A DNA stretch of 50,195 nt from Nocardioides luteus (GCF_000960475.2 NZ_JZDQ02000042.1:1-50195), one strand, 5' to 3'; shown: positions 29,685 to 39,255, counted from the stretch's first letter. Program-made: numbers and translations. The notes: generated from the letters alone by a model not told the origin.

Positions 29685-31102
29685 CCCTCCGTAGCGGGCT
29701 CGGCCTCGGACTCGATGGTCGCCTCGGTCCACCGGACCGGGTCGCGCCACGGCTCGTAGATCTCCCGGACGACAACCACGATCAGATAGATCTCGGCGGC
29801 GACCCGCGCGAGGATCGCGAACCAGTAGACCGGCTGGTCACCACCGCTGCTGGCCAGGATGTCGGCGAGATACCACCAGACCGCGACGAAGTAGAAGAGC
29901 TCACCGGCCTGCCAGATGAGCTGGTCGCGCCAGCGCGGCACGGCGAGGACCGCCAGCGGCAGCAGCCACAGGACGTACTGCGGTGAGTACACCTTGTTGA
30001 CCAGCAGGAACCCGGCGACGATCAGGAAGCCCAGCTGCGCCAGCCGCGGCGTCTCACGGGCGGTCAGCCCGATGATGAGTACGCCGCTGCACCAGGCGAT
30101 GAAGAAGGCCCAGGAGACGAGGTTGACCGTCTGCGCCGAGATGGTCGCGTCCGTGGCCTGCTGGACCACGAGCCACAGCGAGCCGAGGTCGGGGCCGCGC
30201 TCGGAGTTGAAGCTCCAGAAGACCTTCCACTGCTCCGAACCGGTGGCCATCGCCGGCAGGTTGGCGAGCACCCAGGCGAGCACCGTCGACAGGGCGGCGA
30301 CCGCCAGGTCGTAGTAGCGGCGGCGCCGGATGCAGATCACCACCAGCCCGCCGAGCAGGAAGAGCGGATAGAGCTTGGTCGCGCAGCCGAGCCCGATCAG
30401 GATGCCGGTCAGCAGCGGCCGGTCCCGCGACCATGCCCACAGGGCACCGGCCACGAGGACCACGGCCAGCATGTCCCAGTTGATGATCCCGGTCGCCGCC
30501 AGTACCGGGGCGAGCGCGAACGCGGCCGCGTCCCAGGGCCGCCGGCGGTGCGTACGTGCCAGGAACCAGGCCGAGAGCAGCGCCGCGACGGCGAACCCGA
30601 TCACGTTGACGATGATGAAGACCCGGATCTCGTGGAGCATGCCGGGCAGGCCCCAGAAGGTGGAGGTCTCGGCGAGATGACGTTCGTCCTCGTCGGGGGT
30701 GTCGGTCAGCCAGTCGGTGACGTACGAGGTCGCCCAGGCGTAGTAGGAGATGCCGACCGGATACTCCATCACCTGCGGATAGCGCGCCCGGACGTCGGGA
30801 TCGGAGGAGTAGGGCCACTCGTGCTCGGCCAGGCCCCGGTCGACGTAGAGATAGGGCAGGTCGGAGTAGCAGAAGTGGGTGTATCTGCTCTCGCCGTTGG
30901 TCCAGGTGGCGTTGTAGCAGGTCTGCTTCGAGACCATCCCGATCGCGAAGGTGAGCGAGGTCAGCAACAGCAACAGGCCGACCGCGCTGAACCAGCGCCG
31001 TCGGCCGTGTGCGAGTCCCCCGAGAGGACCGCCCACCGCGGCGGAGGCGGTCCTGACGACCGGATCCTCCGCCGCAGGGGCGGTCACTGGACCATCTGTC
31101 AC
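29642..31102 (-). CDS. GT87-like polyprenol-phosphate mannosyltransferase (integral membrane)
   Basis: 486 residues with about ten to twelve membrane helices. A large first loop carries conserved acidic residues (YSDLPYLYVDRGLAEHEWPY), followed by NWDMLAVVLVAGALWAWSRD, CATKLYPLFLL and KVYSPQYVLWLLPL, typical of GT-C fold enzymes of family 87 (DUF2029). Such enzymes add alpha-mannose from polyprenyl-phosphate-mannose to envelope glycolipids on the outer face. It starts with a GTG that overlaps the PBP stop by 4 nt. The homologous place in M. tuberculosis is Rv0051 next to ponA1. Confidence 0.88.
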   Translation of the reverse strand: MTDGPVTAPAAEDPVVRTASAAVGGPLGGLAHGRRRWFSAVGLLLLLTSLTFAIGMVSKQTCYNATWTNGESRYTHFCYSDLPYLYVDRGLAEHEWPYSSDPDVRARYPQVMEYPVGISYYAWATSYVTDWLTDTPDEDERHLAETSTFWGLPGMLHEIRVFIIVNVIGFAVAALLSAWFLARTHRRRPWDAAAFALAPVLAATGIINWDMLAVVLVAGALWAWSRDRPLLTGILIGLGCATKLYPLFLLGGLVVICIRRRRYYDLAVAALSTVLAWVLANLPAMATGSEQWKVFWSFNSERGPDLGSLWLVVQQATDATISAQTVNLVSWAFFIAWCSGVLIIGLTARETPRLAQLGFLIVAGFLLVNKVYSPQYVLWLLPLAVLAVPRWRDQLIWQAGELFYFVAVWWYLADILASSGGDQPVYWFAILARVAAEIYLIVVVVREIYEPWRDPVRWTEATIESEAEPATEGQESRMISSNEVAV

Positions 31103-33888
31103 TGAGTGGTGCTCCCCGTGGTGCTGTCGTTACCGCCGCCATTATTGCCATCGGCCGGCGGCGAGGACGACTCGCAGTCGCCGAACCAGTCACACGCGGT
31201 CGCGGTGGCAGCCGGGTCCGTCGACTCCGACGGGTCAGGGGTCGTCCCGCCACCTGGGTCGCCGGCGGTCGCGCCGTCGCTCGGCGACGTGCTGGCCGAC
31301 GGCTCCTCGATCGGGATGCAGAGACCCTTGCGCTCGTCCTTCTTGGAGCAGTTCTCCGACGGCGTCGGGGTCGGCGTCGGGGTCGCGGTCAGCGACGGCT
31401 CGTGACCGTCCATCGGCGCGTCGCCGTCCATCCAGGCCGGCTCGGGGAACTCCTCGAGGTCGAGGTCGTCGGTCAGCGTGCCCATGATCTCGGCCCACGT
31501 CTCCGCCGGGTAGCCGGCACCGAAGTAGGAGTCCAGCCAACCGTCCAGCTTGCCGGAGCCCTTGCCGCGGACGTACATGACGGCCGTGGCCAGCTGCGGC
31601 GTGTAGCCGGCGAACCATGCCGAGGAGACGTCGTCGTCCGCGTTGGTCGCGGTGCCGGTCTTGCCCGCGGCCGGCTGGTTGATCACACCGGCCGTCTTGC
31701 CGGTGCCGTTCTTCACGACCTGCTGCAGGGCGTAGGAGGTGTCGTCGGCGGCGTCCTCGGACATCGCCCGCTCCTCGCCGTCGCGCTGGTTCCACTCGTA
31801 GACGACCTCGCCCTCCGCGTTGACGACCTTCGAGACGAGGTGCACGGTGTTGCGTACGCCGCCGTTCGCGATGGTCGCGTAGGCGTTGGCCATGTTGATC
31901 GGGCTGATCGCCTGACGACCCAGGGTGATCAGGTAGTTCTTCGGGTCGAAGTCGATCGAGTAGGCCGGGATCGAGCGGTAGTCGGCCGGTGCGTTCTCGG
32001 CGTGCTCCTCGTCCGGCGGCAGACCGGCCTTGACCGCCATGTCGTAGACGTCCTCGCTGCCGTTGGGCAGCGCGGTCGACATCTGGACGAAGGAGGTGTT
32101 GACCGACTCCTCCATGGCCTTGATGCCGGTGATGTGCTCGCCGTAGCCGTGACCGGTGGGATCCGAGTCGCTCTGACCCGAGTTGCGGACGACCCGGTCG
32201 GTGCCGGGGATCTCCAGACCACCCTCACCGGTCCAGGTGTCCTTGAGCGAGTAGCCCGCCTCGAGAGCCGCGGCGAGGGTGAAGGGCTTCATCGTCGAAC
32301 CGGCCATGCCGCCGGAGGCCGCCCAGTTGATCTGGGAGTCGAGGTAGTCCTGGCCGCCGTAGAAGCCCTTCAGCGCACCGGTCTTCACATCGACCGTGGC
32401 CGCACCGACGTGCAGCTCGTTCTCCGGGTGCTTCGCGTTGACCGCCTTCTTGTCGTCGGGACGTACGTCCTTGACGGCGTCCTCCGCGGCCTTCATGGCC
32501 TTCGCGCTGAGCGTGGTGGTGATCTTCAGCCCCTTGCTGTCGATCTCCTCCTCGGTGAAGAGAGGCTCGCCGTTCTCGTTCTTGAGCGACTTCAGCTCGT
32601 TCTTCACCAGGGTCAGGGCGTGGCCCTTCTGGCCACCGAGGCGGCTGTCGGCCTTCGGCTTGGGGAACTTGGGCAGCGCCTCCTTCGCCTTCTCCAGGGT
32701 GGCCGTGTCGTAGTCGCTGAGCGCCTTGCCCTGGCTCTTGAGGTCGGCCATGCCGTTCAGGACGTACTGATAGCGGCCCAGCAGCTCCGTGCCGCCCGAG
32801 TCCGCGCCGGCCTTCGACGGGTCGAACCCGTTCGGGTTGTTGAGGATCGCGGTGAGCGCCGCGGCCTCCTTGATGTCGAGGTCCTTGGCCTGCTTGCGGA
32901 AGTAGGCCTTCGCGGCGGCCTGGATGCCGTAGGCACCGCGGCCGAAGTAGACGGTGTTGAGGTAGCCGGTGAGGATCTCGTCCTTGGACTTCTGCCGGCT
33001 GATCTTGAGCGAGATGACCGCTTCCTTGACCTTGCGCGAGTAGGTGCGCTCCTGGGTCAGGTAGAGGTTCTTGACGTACTGCTGGGTGATCGTCGAGGCG
33101 CCGCCCTGGCTGCCGGTGGTGGCGTTGGAGAAGAGGGTGCGGGCGATGCCCTTGAGGTCGATGCCGTTGTTCTCGTAGAAGCTGCGGTCCTCGGCGGCCA
33201 CGGCAGCGTCCTTCACGAGGGCGGGCATCTCGTCCGGGCGCAGCGCGTCACGGTTCTGGTCGCCCGCCTGGAAGCGGCCGACCTCCTTCTTGCCGCCGGC
33301 GTAGTAGACGAAGCTCGACTCGGCCTCGAACGCCGCGTTGGCGCTGGGGATCGAGATCATGTTGTAGGAGACGATCACCGCGGCGCTGCCGATCAAGGCG
33401 AGGACCAGCGCGCAGATGGCCGCGATCTTGGCGATCCGGACCGCCAGACCCTTCTTGTCCATGTCCGGGTCGTTGAACCGGTCCATCGCCGCACCGAAGG
33501 CGCCCTTGGGGTCACGCGGCGGGCGACCGGGGCCACCCGGCTCGGGACGCGCAGGGCGCTGGCCGAGGCGGTCGACCGGCGGCTCGCCGGGGCGACGCGG
33601 GCCCGGATAGGGCGGCCGCTGACCGGAACGAGGACCACCGGGAGGCATCGGGCGCTGGCCGCGGGGCTGACCGCCGCGCGGCTGGGGCCCGCGGGGCTGG
33701 GGACGGCCACCGGAGGGCTGACCCTGCGACTGAGGCCGGCGCGGAGCCGGCGGACGGCCGGCCGGACCACCCTGCGGTGGGCGCGGTCCGCCCTGGGGTC
33801 GTCCTTGCAGCCCACCGAGATCGGATCTACGGGGACTCGCGCTGCGGGGGCTGGGCCTTTGAGAAAAGCCGCCAGATGGGTCGCTCAC
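31099..33888 (-). CDS. Class A penicillin-binding protein (bifunctional transglycosylase/transpeptidase)
   Basis: About 929 residues from the GTG at 33888. A long Pro/Gly/Arg/Gln-rich cytoplasmic N-terminus (about 200 residues) is followed by one membrane helix (IAAICALVLALIGSAAVIV), a GT51 transglycosylase domain (AAEDRSFYENNGID, GGASTITQQYVKNLYL, GYLNTVYFGRGAYGIQAAA) and a transpeptidase domain with SxxK in GSTMKPF, SxN in SVNTSF and the KTGTA box. The C-terminal tail is rich in Thr/Pro/Ser/Gly. It polymerises and cross-links peptidoglycan. The order PBP, GT87 in one operon and padR-ino1 divergent matches ponA1-Rv0051 in mycobacteria. Alternative upstream starts (34110, 33984) lack support. 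Confidence 0.95.
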   Translation of the reverse strand: MSDPSGGFSQRPSPRSASPRRSDLGGLQGRPQGGPRPPQGGPAGRPPAPRRPQSQGQPSGGRPQPRGPQPRGGQPRGQRPMPPGGPRSGQRPPYPGPRRPGEPPVDRLGQRPARPEPGGPGRPPRDPKGAFGAAMDRFNDPDMDKKGLAVRIAKIAAICALVLALIGSAAVIVSYNMISIPSANAAFEAESSFVYYAGGKKEVGRFQAGDQNRDALRPDEMPALVKDAAVAAEDRSFYENNGIDLKGIARTLFSNATTGSQGGASTITQQYVKNLYLTQERTYSRKVKEAVISLKISRQKSKDEILTGYLNTVYFGRGAYGIQAAAKAYFRKQAKDLDIKEAAALTAILNNPNGFDPSKAGADSGGTELLGRYQYVLNGMADLKSQGKALSDYDTATLEKAKEALPKFPKPKADSRLGGQKGHALTLVKNELKSLKNENGEPLFTEEEIDSKGLKITTTLSAKAMKAAEDAVKDVRPDDKKAVNAKHPENELHVGAATVDVKTGALKGFYGGQDYLDSQINWAASGGMAGSTMKPFTLAAALEAGYSLKDTWTGEGGLEIPGTDRVVRNSGQSDSDPTGHGYGEHITGIKAMEESVNTSFVQMSTALPNGSEDVYDMAVKAGLPPDEEHAENAPADYRSIPAYSIDFDPKNYLITLGRQAISPINMANAYATIANGGVRNTVHLVSKVVNAEGEVVYEWNQRDGEERAMSEDAADDTSYALQQVVKNGTGKTAGVINQPAAGKTGTATNADDDVSSAWFAGYTPQLATAVMYVRGKGSGKLDGWLDSYFGAGYPAETWAEIMGTLTDDLDLEEFPEPAWMDGDAPMDGHEPSLTATPTPTPTPSENCSKKDERKGLCIPIEEPSASTSPSDGATAGDPGGGTTPDPSESTDPAATATACDWFGDCESSSPPADGNNGGGNDSTTGSTTQ

Positions 33889-34220
33889 GGGTGTAGCACT
33901 GCTCCTGTGACTGCCCGGCACGTGACCGGACGGGCTGACACTGACAATCCCCCGACGTCGCTGGATCCCCCGAGGAAATCCCATCAACCTGACGCGCGAC
34001 GCTTGCCGAACATCTCCCCGGGTGGTTCCGCAGGTGGGTGGACGGCAGCCATCAGCGTACGCAATCGACGCTAGCGCTCCTGCATCCACGCCCAGCGCGC
34101 CCCAAGTCACCTGACGTCAACAGTTCGGTGACGGTTGCATCGAAATGCCTCTCCCAGGCGTCATCAGACAAGACTTTGGTCTCTATTTGCTGTCTCGGAT
34201 ATATCGGTACGATAGGTCGC
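33889..34220. other. Divergent PBP/padR intergenic region
   Basis: 332 bp without a gene. The right half is less GC-rich (ACAAGACTTTGGTCTCTATT around 34169) and probably holds the padR promoter; TACGAT at 34208 fits an extended -10 element about 7 bp from the padR start. A palindromic operator candidate is at 34196. The left half shows nothing distinct. Confidence 0.55.
34196..34207. promoter_or_regulatory. Candidate PadR operator
   Basis: CGGATATATCGG contains the perfect 8-bp palindrome GATATATC, an AT-rich core in very GC-rich surroundings, 14 bp upstream of the padR start. PadR proteins typically bind such AT-cored palindromes in their own promoters. Confidence 0.45.
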
Positions 34221-34874
34221 ATGGCACGTCGCGCAGAGACGATCGAGTTGGCAGTCCTCGGACTGCTGCACGAGTCGCCTATGCATGGCTACGAGCTGCG
34301 CAAGCGGCTCAACCTGATGCTGGGCTGGGGACGAGTGCTGTCGTACGGCTCGCTCTACCCGGCTCTGAAGAAGATGCTGCGCAAGCACCTCATCGAGGAG
34401 GTGGCGCAGACCGTCACGCCGGTGACCCGGCGTCCGCGGATCGTCTACCAGCTGACGCCTGCCGGCGAACGTGAGTTCACCCAGCTCATGTCCGAGGTCG
34501 GTCCGATGGCCTGGGAGGACGACAACTTCGACATCAGGTTCGCGTTCTTCGGTCGCACCGACATGGAGATCAGGCTCCGCGTCCTCGAGGGACGTCGCAG
34601 TCGGCTCCAGGAGCGGCTCGACCGGGTGCAACGCGAGCTTGCCATGACCCAGAAAGAGGTCGACTCCTACGCCCGCGAGCTTCAGCGTCACGGTGTCGAG
34701 TCGGTCGAGCGGGAGGTCCGATGGCTCTCCTCGCTGATCGATGCCGAGCGCAACCCCAAGCCTGCGATCAACGAGCAGGCAGCGGGTCGAGGGGATCTGG
34801 GGGATGACGATGGCGTACGCGACGAAGCGGACGTCTCGCGCACAGCGCAGAGCAGCCTAGAGAACGAGAAATGA
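34221..34874 (+). CDS. PadR family transcriptional regulator
   Basis: 217 residues. The PadR winged helix fills the first 95 residues (IELAVLGLLHESPMHGYELR, SYGSLYPALKKMLRK, YQLTPAGEREF), then a long coiled-coil dimerisation region (RLQERLDRVQRELAMTQKEV) and an acidic, probably disordered tail. It precedes ino1 by 43 nt on the same strand and is probably co-transcribed with it. The same pair occurs in M. tuberculosis (Rv0047c-Rv0046c) and Streptomyces, so it may regulate inositol or mycothiol supply. The ligand is unknown. Confidence 0.92.
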   Translation: MARRAETIELAVLGLLHESPMHGYELRKRLNLMLGWGRVLSYGSLYPALKKMLRKHLIEEVAQTVTPVTRRPRIVYQLTPAGEREFTQLMSEVGPMAWEDDNFDIRFAFFGRTDMEIRLRVLEGRRSRLQERLDRVQRELAMTQKEVDSYARELQRHGVESVEREVRWLSSLIDAERNPKPAINEQAAGRGDLGDDDGVRDEADVSRTAQSSLENEK

Positions 34875-34917
34875 CCTTCTGACCGGTGAACCGGCCAGAA
34901 GTATGGAAGGAGCCCCG

Positions 34918-36000
34918 ATGGGTTCGGTTCGTGTAGCAATCGCGGGAGTCGGCAACTGTGCCAGCTCCCTGGTCCAGGGTGTGGAGTACTACAAGGACGC
35001 CGACCCGGCGGGCAGTGTCCCGGGCCTGATGCACGTCACGTTCGGCGACTACCACGTCTCTGACGTCGAGTTCGTCGCTGCCTTCGACGTCGACGACAAG
35101 AAGGTCGGGAAGGACCTCTCCGAGGCGATCAACGCCTCCGAGAACAACACCATCAAGATCGCCGACGTCCCCTTCAAGGGTGTCGAGGTGCAGCGTGGCC
35201 CCACGCTCGACGGTCTGGGCAAGTACTACAAGCAGACGATCTCCGAGTCCGGCCTCGACCCCGTCGACGTCGTCTCGATCCTGCGCGAGAAGGAGGTCGA
35301 CGTCCTCGTCTCCTACCTTCCCGTCGGCTCGGAGGAGGCGGACAAGTTCTACGCGCAGTGCGCGATCGACGCGGGCGTCGCCTTCGTCAACGCGCTGCCG
35401 GTCTTCATCGCCTCCGACCCGGAGTGGGCCGCGAAGTTCGAGGCCGCCGGCGTCCCGATCGTCGGTGACGACATCAAGTCGCAGGTCGGTGCCACCATCA
35501 CCCACCGCGTCATGGCCAAGCTGTTCGAGGACCGCGGCGTCGCGCTGGACCGTACGTACCAGCTCAACGTCGGCGGCAACATGGACTTCAAGAACATGCT
35601 CGAGCGGGAGCGCCTGGAGTCCAAGAAGGTCTCCAAGACCCAGGCCGTCACCTCGAACCTCAAGGGCGAGCTGGCCGACAAGATCGACGACCGCAACGTG
35701 CACATCGGTCCCTCGGACTACGTGCAGTGGCTCGACGACCGCAAGTGGGCGTACGTCCGGCTCGAGGGCCGCGCGTTCGGTGACGTCCCGCTCAACCTGG
35801 AGTACAAGCTCGAGGTCTGGGACTCGCCCAACTCGGCGGGCATCATCATCGACGCCGTCCGTGCGGCCAAGATCGCCAAGGACCGCGGCATCGGCGGCCC
35901 GATCATCCCGGCCTCGGCCTACCTCATGAAGAGCCCGCCGGTTCAGATCGAGGACACCGAGGGTCGTGCGCAGCTGGAGGCGTTCATCCGCGGCGAGTGA
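34918..36000 (+). CDS. ino1: myo-Inositol-1-phosphate synthase (L-myo-inositol-3-phosphate synthase)
   Basis: 360 residues, actinobacterial length. The NAD-binding motif VAIAGVGNCASSLVQG is at the N-terminus; further conserved blocks are VSYLPVGSEEADKFYAQ, GDDIKSQVGATITHR and NVGGNMDFKNML. It converts glucose-6-phosphate to inositol-phosphate, the entry to phosphatidylinositol, its mannosides and mycothiol. The start at 34918 has AAGGAG 6 nt upstream; the ATG at 34903 lies inside that leader. A strong terminator follows at 36009. Confidence 0.97.
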   Translation: MGSVRVAIAGVGNCASSLVQGVEYYKDADPAGSVPGLMHVTFGDYHVSDVEFVAAFDVDDKKVGKDLSEAINASENNTIKIADVPFKGVEVQRGPTLDGLGKYYKQTISESGLDPVDVVSILREKEVDVLVSYLPVGSEEADKFYAQCAIDAGVAFVNALPVFIASDPEWAAKFEAAGVPIVGDDIKSQVGATITHRVMAKLFEDRGVALDRTYQLNVGGNMDFKNMLERERLESKKVSKTQAVTSNLKGELADKIDDRNVHIGPSDYVQWLDDRKWAYVRLEGRAFGDVPLNLEYKLEVWDSPNSAGIIIDAVRAAKIAKDRGIGGPIIPASAYLMKSPPVQIEDTEGRAQLEAFIRGE

Positions 36001-36008
36001 TCCTGAGC

Positions 36009-36040
36009 GGACCGGCCCCGAGGACTCTCGGGGCCGGTCC
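36009..36040. terminator. Terminator of padR-ino1, probably bidirectional
   Basis: A perfect 14-bp stem, GGACCGGCCCCGAG (36009-36022) with 36027-36040, 4-nt loop GACT, followed by GCCCGTTTT. The convergent permease gene ends 18 nt beyond. Confidence 0.88.
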
Positions 36041-36058
36041 GCCCGTTTTCGGGGACGG

Positions 36059-37282
36059 TCAGAAGCGGATCGCGTCGATGATCCTGACCCGCGCAGCGAT
36101 CATCGCCGGGAGGATCCCGGCGAGAGCTCCGACCGCGAGCGCGACGGCGAGACCGAGGAACGCCGCCGAGAGCGGGAACGGCGGGACGTCGTCGATGCCT
36201 CGGAGGACGTACTTCTCCACCAGCGGGTTCTTGACGGCGGCCACGGCCAGGAGCACGCCGATCACGCCCGCGACCACGGTGGCGACCACGCTCTCCATCA
36301 TCACCGAGAAGAAGACCCGCCCGGTGGTCGCGCCGAAGCTGCGCCGGATGCCGATCTCCCGGATCCGCTGCTGGATGGTGACCAGCGCGATGTTGAGCAG
36401 GCTCAGGGCGCCGAGCAGCAGGATGATCCCGGCGATGCCGATGATCACCCACTTGACCGGGCCGATCGGGTCCTCGCCGCCCCACGCCATGTAGTCGTCG
36501 CGCTGGGCGTCGACCTGGAGTCCCGGGAGCTCCGCGCGCATCGCCATGTTGATCTCTCCGGCGAGCTCGTCCGCGCCGTCGACCGGCACCCACATCTCGT
36601 AGGCCGCGTCCGTGGGCGCCCCGCTCTGCCAGTGCTCCAGCGAGTCGGCCAGCATGAACGCACGTGGTGTGCCGTAGCCGCGCAGGCTCGTCACGCCGAT
36701 GATCGTGGCCGTCACCGACATCCCCTGGCCCTTCAGGTCCACGGACGTCGGCAACGGCGTGCCCTGCAGACCGAGCTTCTTCAGGAACGTCTCGTCGACC
36801 ACGAGCGCCGGGGAGAGGCGCTCCTCGTCCGAGGCCGCCAACCAGCGGCCCTGCGGCACCACGACCCGGTGGATGGCCGCGTACGCCGGGTCGACCCCCA
36901 TCAGCTCGATCCGCTTGCTCCGGCTCGTGGCGGTCGCCTTGATGTCGTAGACGGAGATCCTCGCCGATGCGTACGTCACGTCGAACCGCTCCGCGACCGT
37001 CTGGAACGCGGGCCGGACCCGCTCGACGGAGAGCGGCATCCCGCTGCGGCCGTCGTAGGCCATGATCGAGATGTGGGCCGGTCGCCCGTCGGTCTCGTAG
37101 GACTCGGTGAACATCTGCTTCGCGATCTGGCCGGCCGCGACGGTCGCGGTGATCGAGGCGACCGCCACCGCCACCCCGACCAGCGACAACAGCACGCGGA
37201 GCTTGTGGATGCGCAGCTCCTGCCACGCCTCGACGGTCGACGCGGCCAGACCCGTGACGAGGCGTCCCAGGGCCGTCCTCAC
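36059..37282 (-). CDS. MacB/FtsX-type ABC transporter permease
   Basis: 407 residues from a GTG at 37282 that overlaps the ATPase stop (GTGA). One N-terminal helix (VLLSLVGVAVAVASITATVA) is followed by a large extracytoplasmic MacB-like domain (about residues 50-270) and three C-terminal helices with the FtsX motif RIREIGIRRSFGATTGRV. The four-helix layout with a big external domain marks the mechanotransmission type (MacB, LolCDE, FtsX), not a classic importer. It works with the ATPase and adaptor encoded just upstream. Confidence 0.9.
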   Translation of the reverse strand: MRTALGRLVTGLAASTVEAWQELRIHKLRVLLSLVGVAVAVASITATVAAGQIAKQMFTESYETDGRPAHISIMAYDGRSGMPLSVERVRPAFQTVAERFDVTYASARISVYDIKATATSRSKRIELMGVDPAYAAIHRVVVPQGRWLAASDEERLSPALVVDETFLKKLGLQGTPLPTSVDLKGQGMSVTATIIGVTSLRGYGTPRAFMLADSLEHWQSGAPTDAAYEMWVPVDGADELAGEINMAMRAELPGLQVDAQRDDYMAWGGEDPIGPVKWVIIGIAGIILLLGALSLLNIALVTIQQRIREIGIRRSFGATTGRVFFSVMMESVVATVVAGVIGVLLAVAAVKNPLVEKYVLRGIDDVPPFPLSAAFLGLAVALAVGALAGILPAMIAARVRIIDAIRF

Positions 37283-38001
37283 GCCATCGCCGCCTCGGTC
37301 AGCGGGTGGAGCCGTCCCTCGGCGAGCCGGAACCGGCGCCGCGCCAGGGCGGCGACGTTCGGGTCGTGGGTGATGGTGATGAGCGCGGCGCCGGAGTCGT
37401 AGGTCGCCTGGTCGAGCAGCTGCATCACCATCGCGCCGGTCTCGACGTCGAGAGCGCCGGTCGGCTCGTCGGCCAGGACGACGGACGGTGTCCGGACCAG
37501 GGCTCGGGCGATCGCGATGCGCTGCTGCTCGCCGCCGGAGAGGAACTGCGGCATCGCGTCGAGCCGGTCGCCGAGCCCGACCCTGTCGAGCATCTCCGCC
37601 GCTCGCCTGCGTCGCTGCCAGAACTCCCGGCCCGAGGCGTAGAGGAGCGGCGCCATCACGTTCTCCAGGGCCGTACGTCCCGGCAGCAGGTTGAACTGCT
37701 GGAAGACGAACCCGACGTCCCGCCCGCGGATCCGGGCGGCCTGCCGGTTGCTGATGTCGGTGACGTTGCGGCCCGCCCACTCCAGCGTGCCGCCGGTGGG
37801 CCGGTCCAGCAGGCCGAGCAGGTTCAGCAGCGTGGACTTGCCGGTCCCGGAGCGGCCGACGATGCCGACGTGGTCGCCGCGGCGTACGTGCAGGTCGACG
37901 CCGGTCAGGATGTGCAGGTCCTCGCCGTCGGGGAGCTCGACAGTTCGGGCCACGCCGGTGAGTCTGAGGAGCTCCTCCGCGCTTCGCGCGGCCTCGCTCA
38001 C
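37279..38001 (-). CDS. ABC transporter ATP-binding protein (MacB/LolD-like)
   Basis: 240 residues with Walker A GRSGTGKST, Q-loop FVFQQFNLLPGRTALENV, signature LSGGEQQRIAIARAL, Walker B VVLADEPTGALD and switch histidine in ITHD. The LPGRTALENV stretch and SGGEQQ signature are typical of the LolD/MacB branch. It overlaps the adaptor gene upstream by 4 nt and the permease downstream, so the three are one unit. Confidence 0.95.
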   Translation of the reverse strand: MSEAARSAEELLRLTGVARTVELPDGEDLHILTGVDLHVRRGDHVGIVGRSGTGKSTLLNLLGLLDRPTGGTLEWAGRNVTDISNRQAARIRGRDVGFVFQQFNLLPGRTALENVMAPLLYASGREFWQRRRRAAEMLDRVGLGDRLDAMPQFLSGGEQQRIAIARALVRTPSVVLADEPTGALDVETGAMVMQLLDQATYDSGAALITITHDPNVAALARRRFRLAEGRLHPLTEAAMA

Positions 38002-39104
38002 ATCTCCCCCTCGGGCATGCCCTCGGCGGCCATGTCACCGGCCGACTCCTTCGAACCCGGGACGTACCTCAGGATCGAGTCGCCCGCCTTCAGCCCGCTG
38101 GTGACCTCGACGACCTTGCCGTCGGTGACGCCGAGCTTGACCGGCTGCTCGGTCGGGGTGCCGTCCTCACCGACGACCCAGACGCTGCCCTCGCGGACCA
38201 GACCGGTGACCGCCGTGACCGGGACGGTGACCACGTCGCCGTCGCTCTTGCCGGCGTCGATGGTCATCGTCATCGTGAGGCCGTCGAAGACGGTCACCTT
38301 CTCCGGGACCAGGCAGCTGATCCGGGCGCCCGCGCCGGACTCGCCCTCGGCGCCGGACTCGCCCTCCATCATCTCGCCCTCGGGTGCGTCGCTGGTGATC
38401 GTCTCGGTCGCCGCGTCGCCGATGCGCAGGTGGGTGCAGGTGAACGGCTTCGGGCCGCCCTCGATGGTGACGGTCGCCCGGTCGGGATTGCCGGCCAGCC
38501 GGTAGCGGTCCAGCGGGGAGATCGCACCGACCGCGTGGAAGGTCGTGGGACGGATCGAGACGACCACGCCGTCCTCGGCGACGTCTCCCATCAGGTCGGC
38601 GACGTAGCTGCCGACGACACCACTGGCGGGCGCGACGACCGTGTACCAGTGGTAGACCGGCTCGGGTGCCCGCTCGACGGGTGCGTCGTCGACCTTCCCG
38701 GGCTCGTCGGGGTTCTCAGCGTCTTCGGTCTCCTCGGCCGGCTCGTCGACGGGTTCGACGGCCTCGGCGGGCTCCTCGGTGCGTACCTGGAAGAGCTTGT
38801 CGCCCTTCTTCACCCTGGCACCCGTCTCGGCGAACCGGTGCGCCAGCACGCCGCTGACCGAGCTGGAGACCGACACGGGCTTGTCGATCACGATCGTCCC
38901 GTCGACCGTGAGCGAGTTGGAGATCGTGCCCTTCTCGACGACGACCTCCTCCGGCGGGATCTTCCCGGTCGGCGTGAGCGGTGCGCCGTCGGCGTCCTGC
39001 GTCGACCCGGTGAAGGCCAGCTTGAAGAGGCTGACCGCGACGACCAGCCCGATCACCGCCCAGAACGTTCTGAAAAGTACGCGGCGCACCGCCGTCTTCG
39101 ACAT
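37998..39104 (-). CDS. MacA-like membrane-fusion/adaptor protein
   Basis: 368 residues from the ATG at 39104. One N-terminal membrane anchor (FWAVIGLVVAVSLFKLAF) is followed by a biotinyl-lipoyl-like half-motif (SVSGVLAHRFAETGARVKKG), an acidic Glu/Pro insertion (EEPAEAVEPVDEPAEETEDA) where Gram-negative adaptors have a helical hairpin, the second half-motif (APASGVVGSYVADLMGD), a beta-barrel and a membrane-proximal domain ending GLKAGDSIL. It should link to the permease on the outer face. The substrate may be a peptide, lipid or antibiotic. It is the first gene of the three-gene unit. Confidence 0.85.
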   Translation of the reverse strand: MSKTAVRRVLFRTFWAVIGLVVAVSLFKLAFTGSTQDADGAPLTPTGKIPPEEVVVEKGTISNSLTVDGTIVIDKPVSVSSSVSGVLAHRFAETGARVKKGDKLFQVRTEEPAEAVEPVDEPAEETEDAENPDEPGKVDDAPVERAPEPVYHWYTVVAPASGVVGSYVADLMGDVAEDGVVVSIRPTTFHAVGAISPLDRYRLAGNPDRATVTIEGGPKPFTCTHLRIGDAATETITSDAPEGEMMEGESGAEGESGAGARISCLVPEKVTVFDGLTMTMTIDAGKSDGDVVTVPVTAVTGLVREGSVWVVGEDGTPTEQPVKLGVTDGKVVEVTSGLKAGDSILRYVPGSKESAGDMAAEGMPEGEM

Positions 39105-39255
39105 GACCGGACTGTAGCCCCGGGGTCGGGGTCGCGGCGGCCGAATTTTCACCCGGTTCGCCAACACTCCATCGACAGACATCTCGAACACGTGTTCCAT
39201 CCCCTAGACTCCGGGGCCGAACGATCGACCGCCTCAGGTACCGGAGACCCCCACG

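Noticed and set aside
31402..34074. 890-codon plus-strand open frame over the PBP gene
   Set aside because: Shadow of the class A PBP reading frame; low-complexity Arg/Val/Leu composition, no start signal.
31099..34110. PBP start at 34110
   Set aside because: The added N-terminus is unlike PBP sequences and runs into the divergent padR promoter area; the GTG at 33888 begins the typical Pro/Gln/Arg-rich tail.
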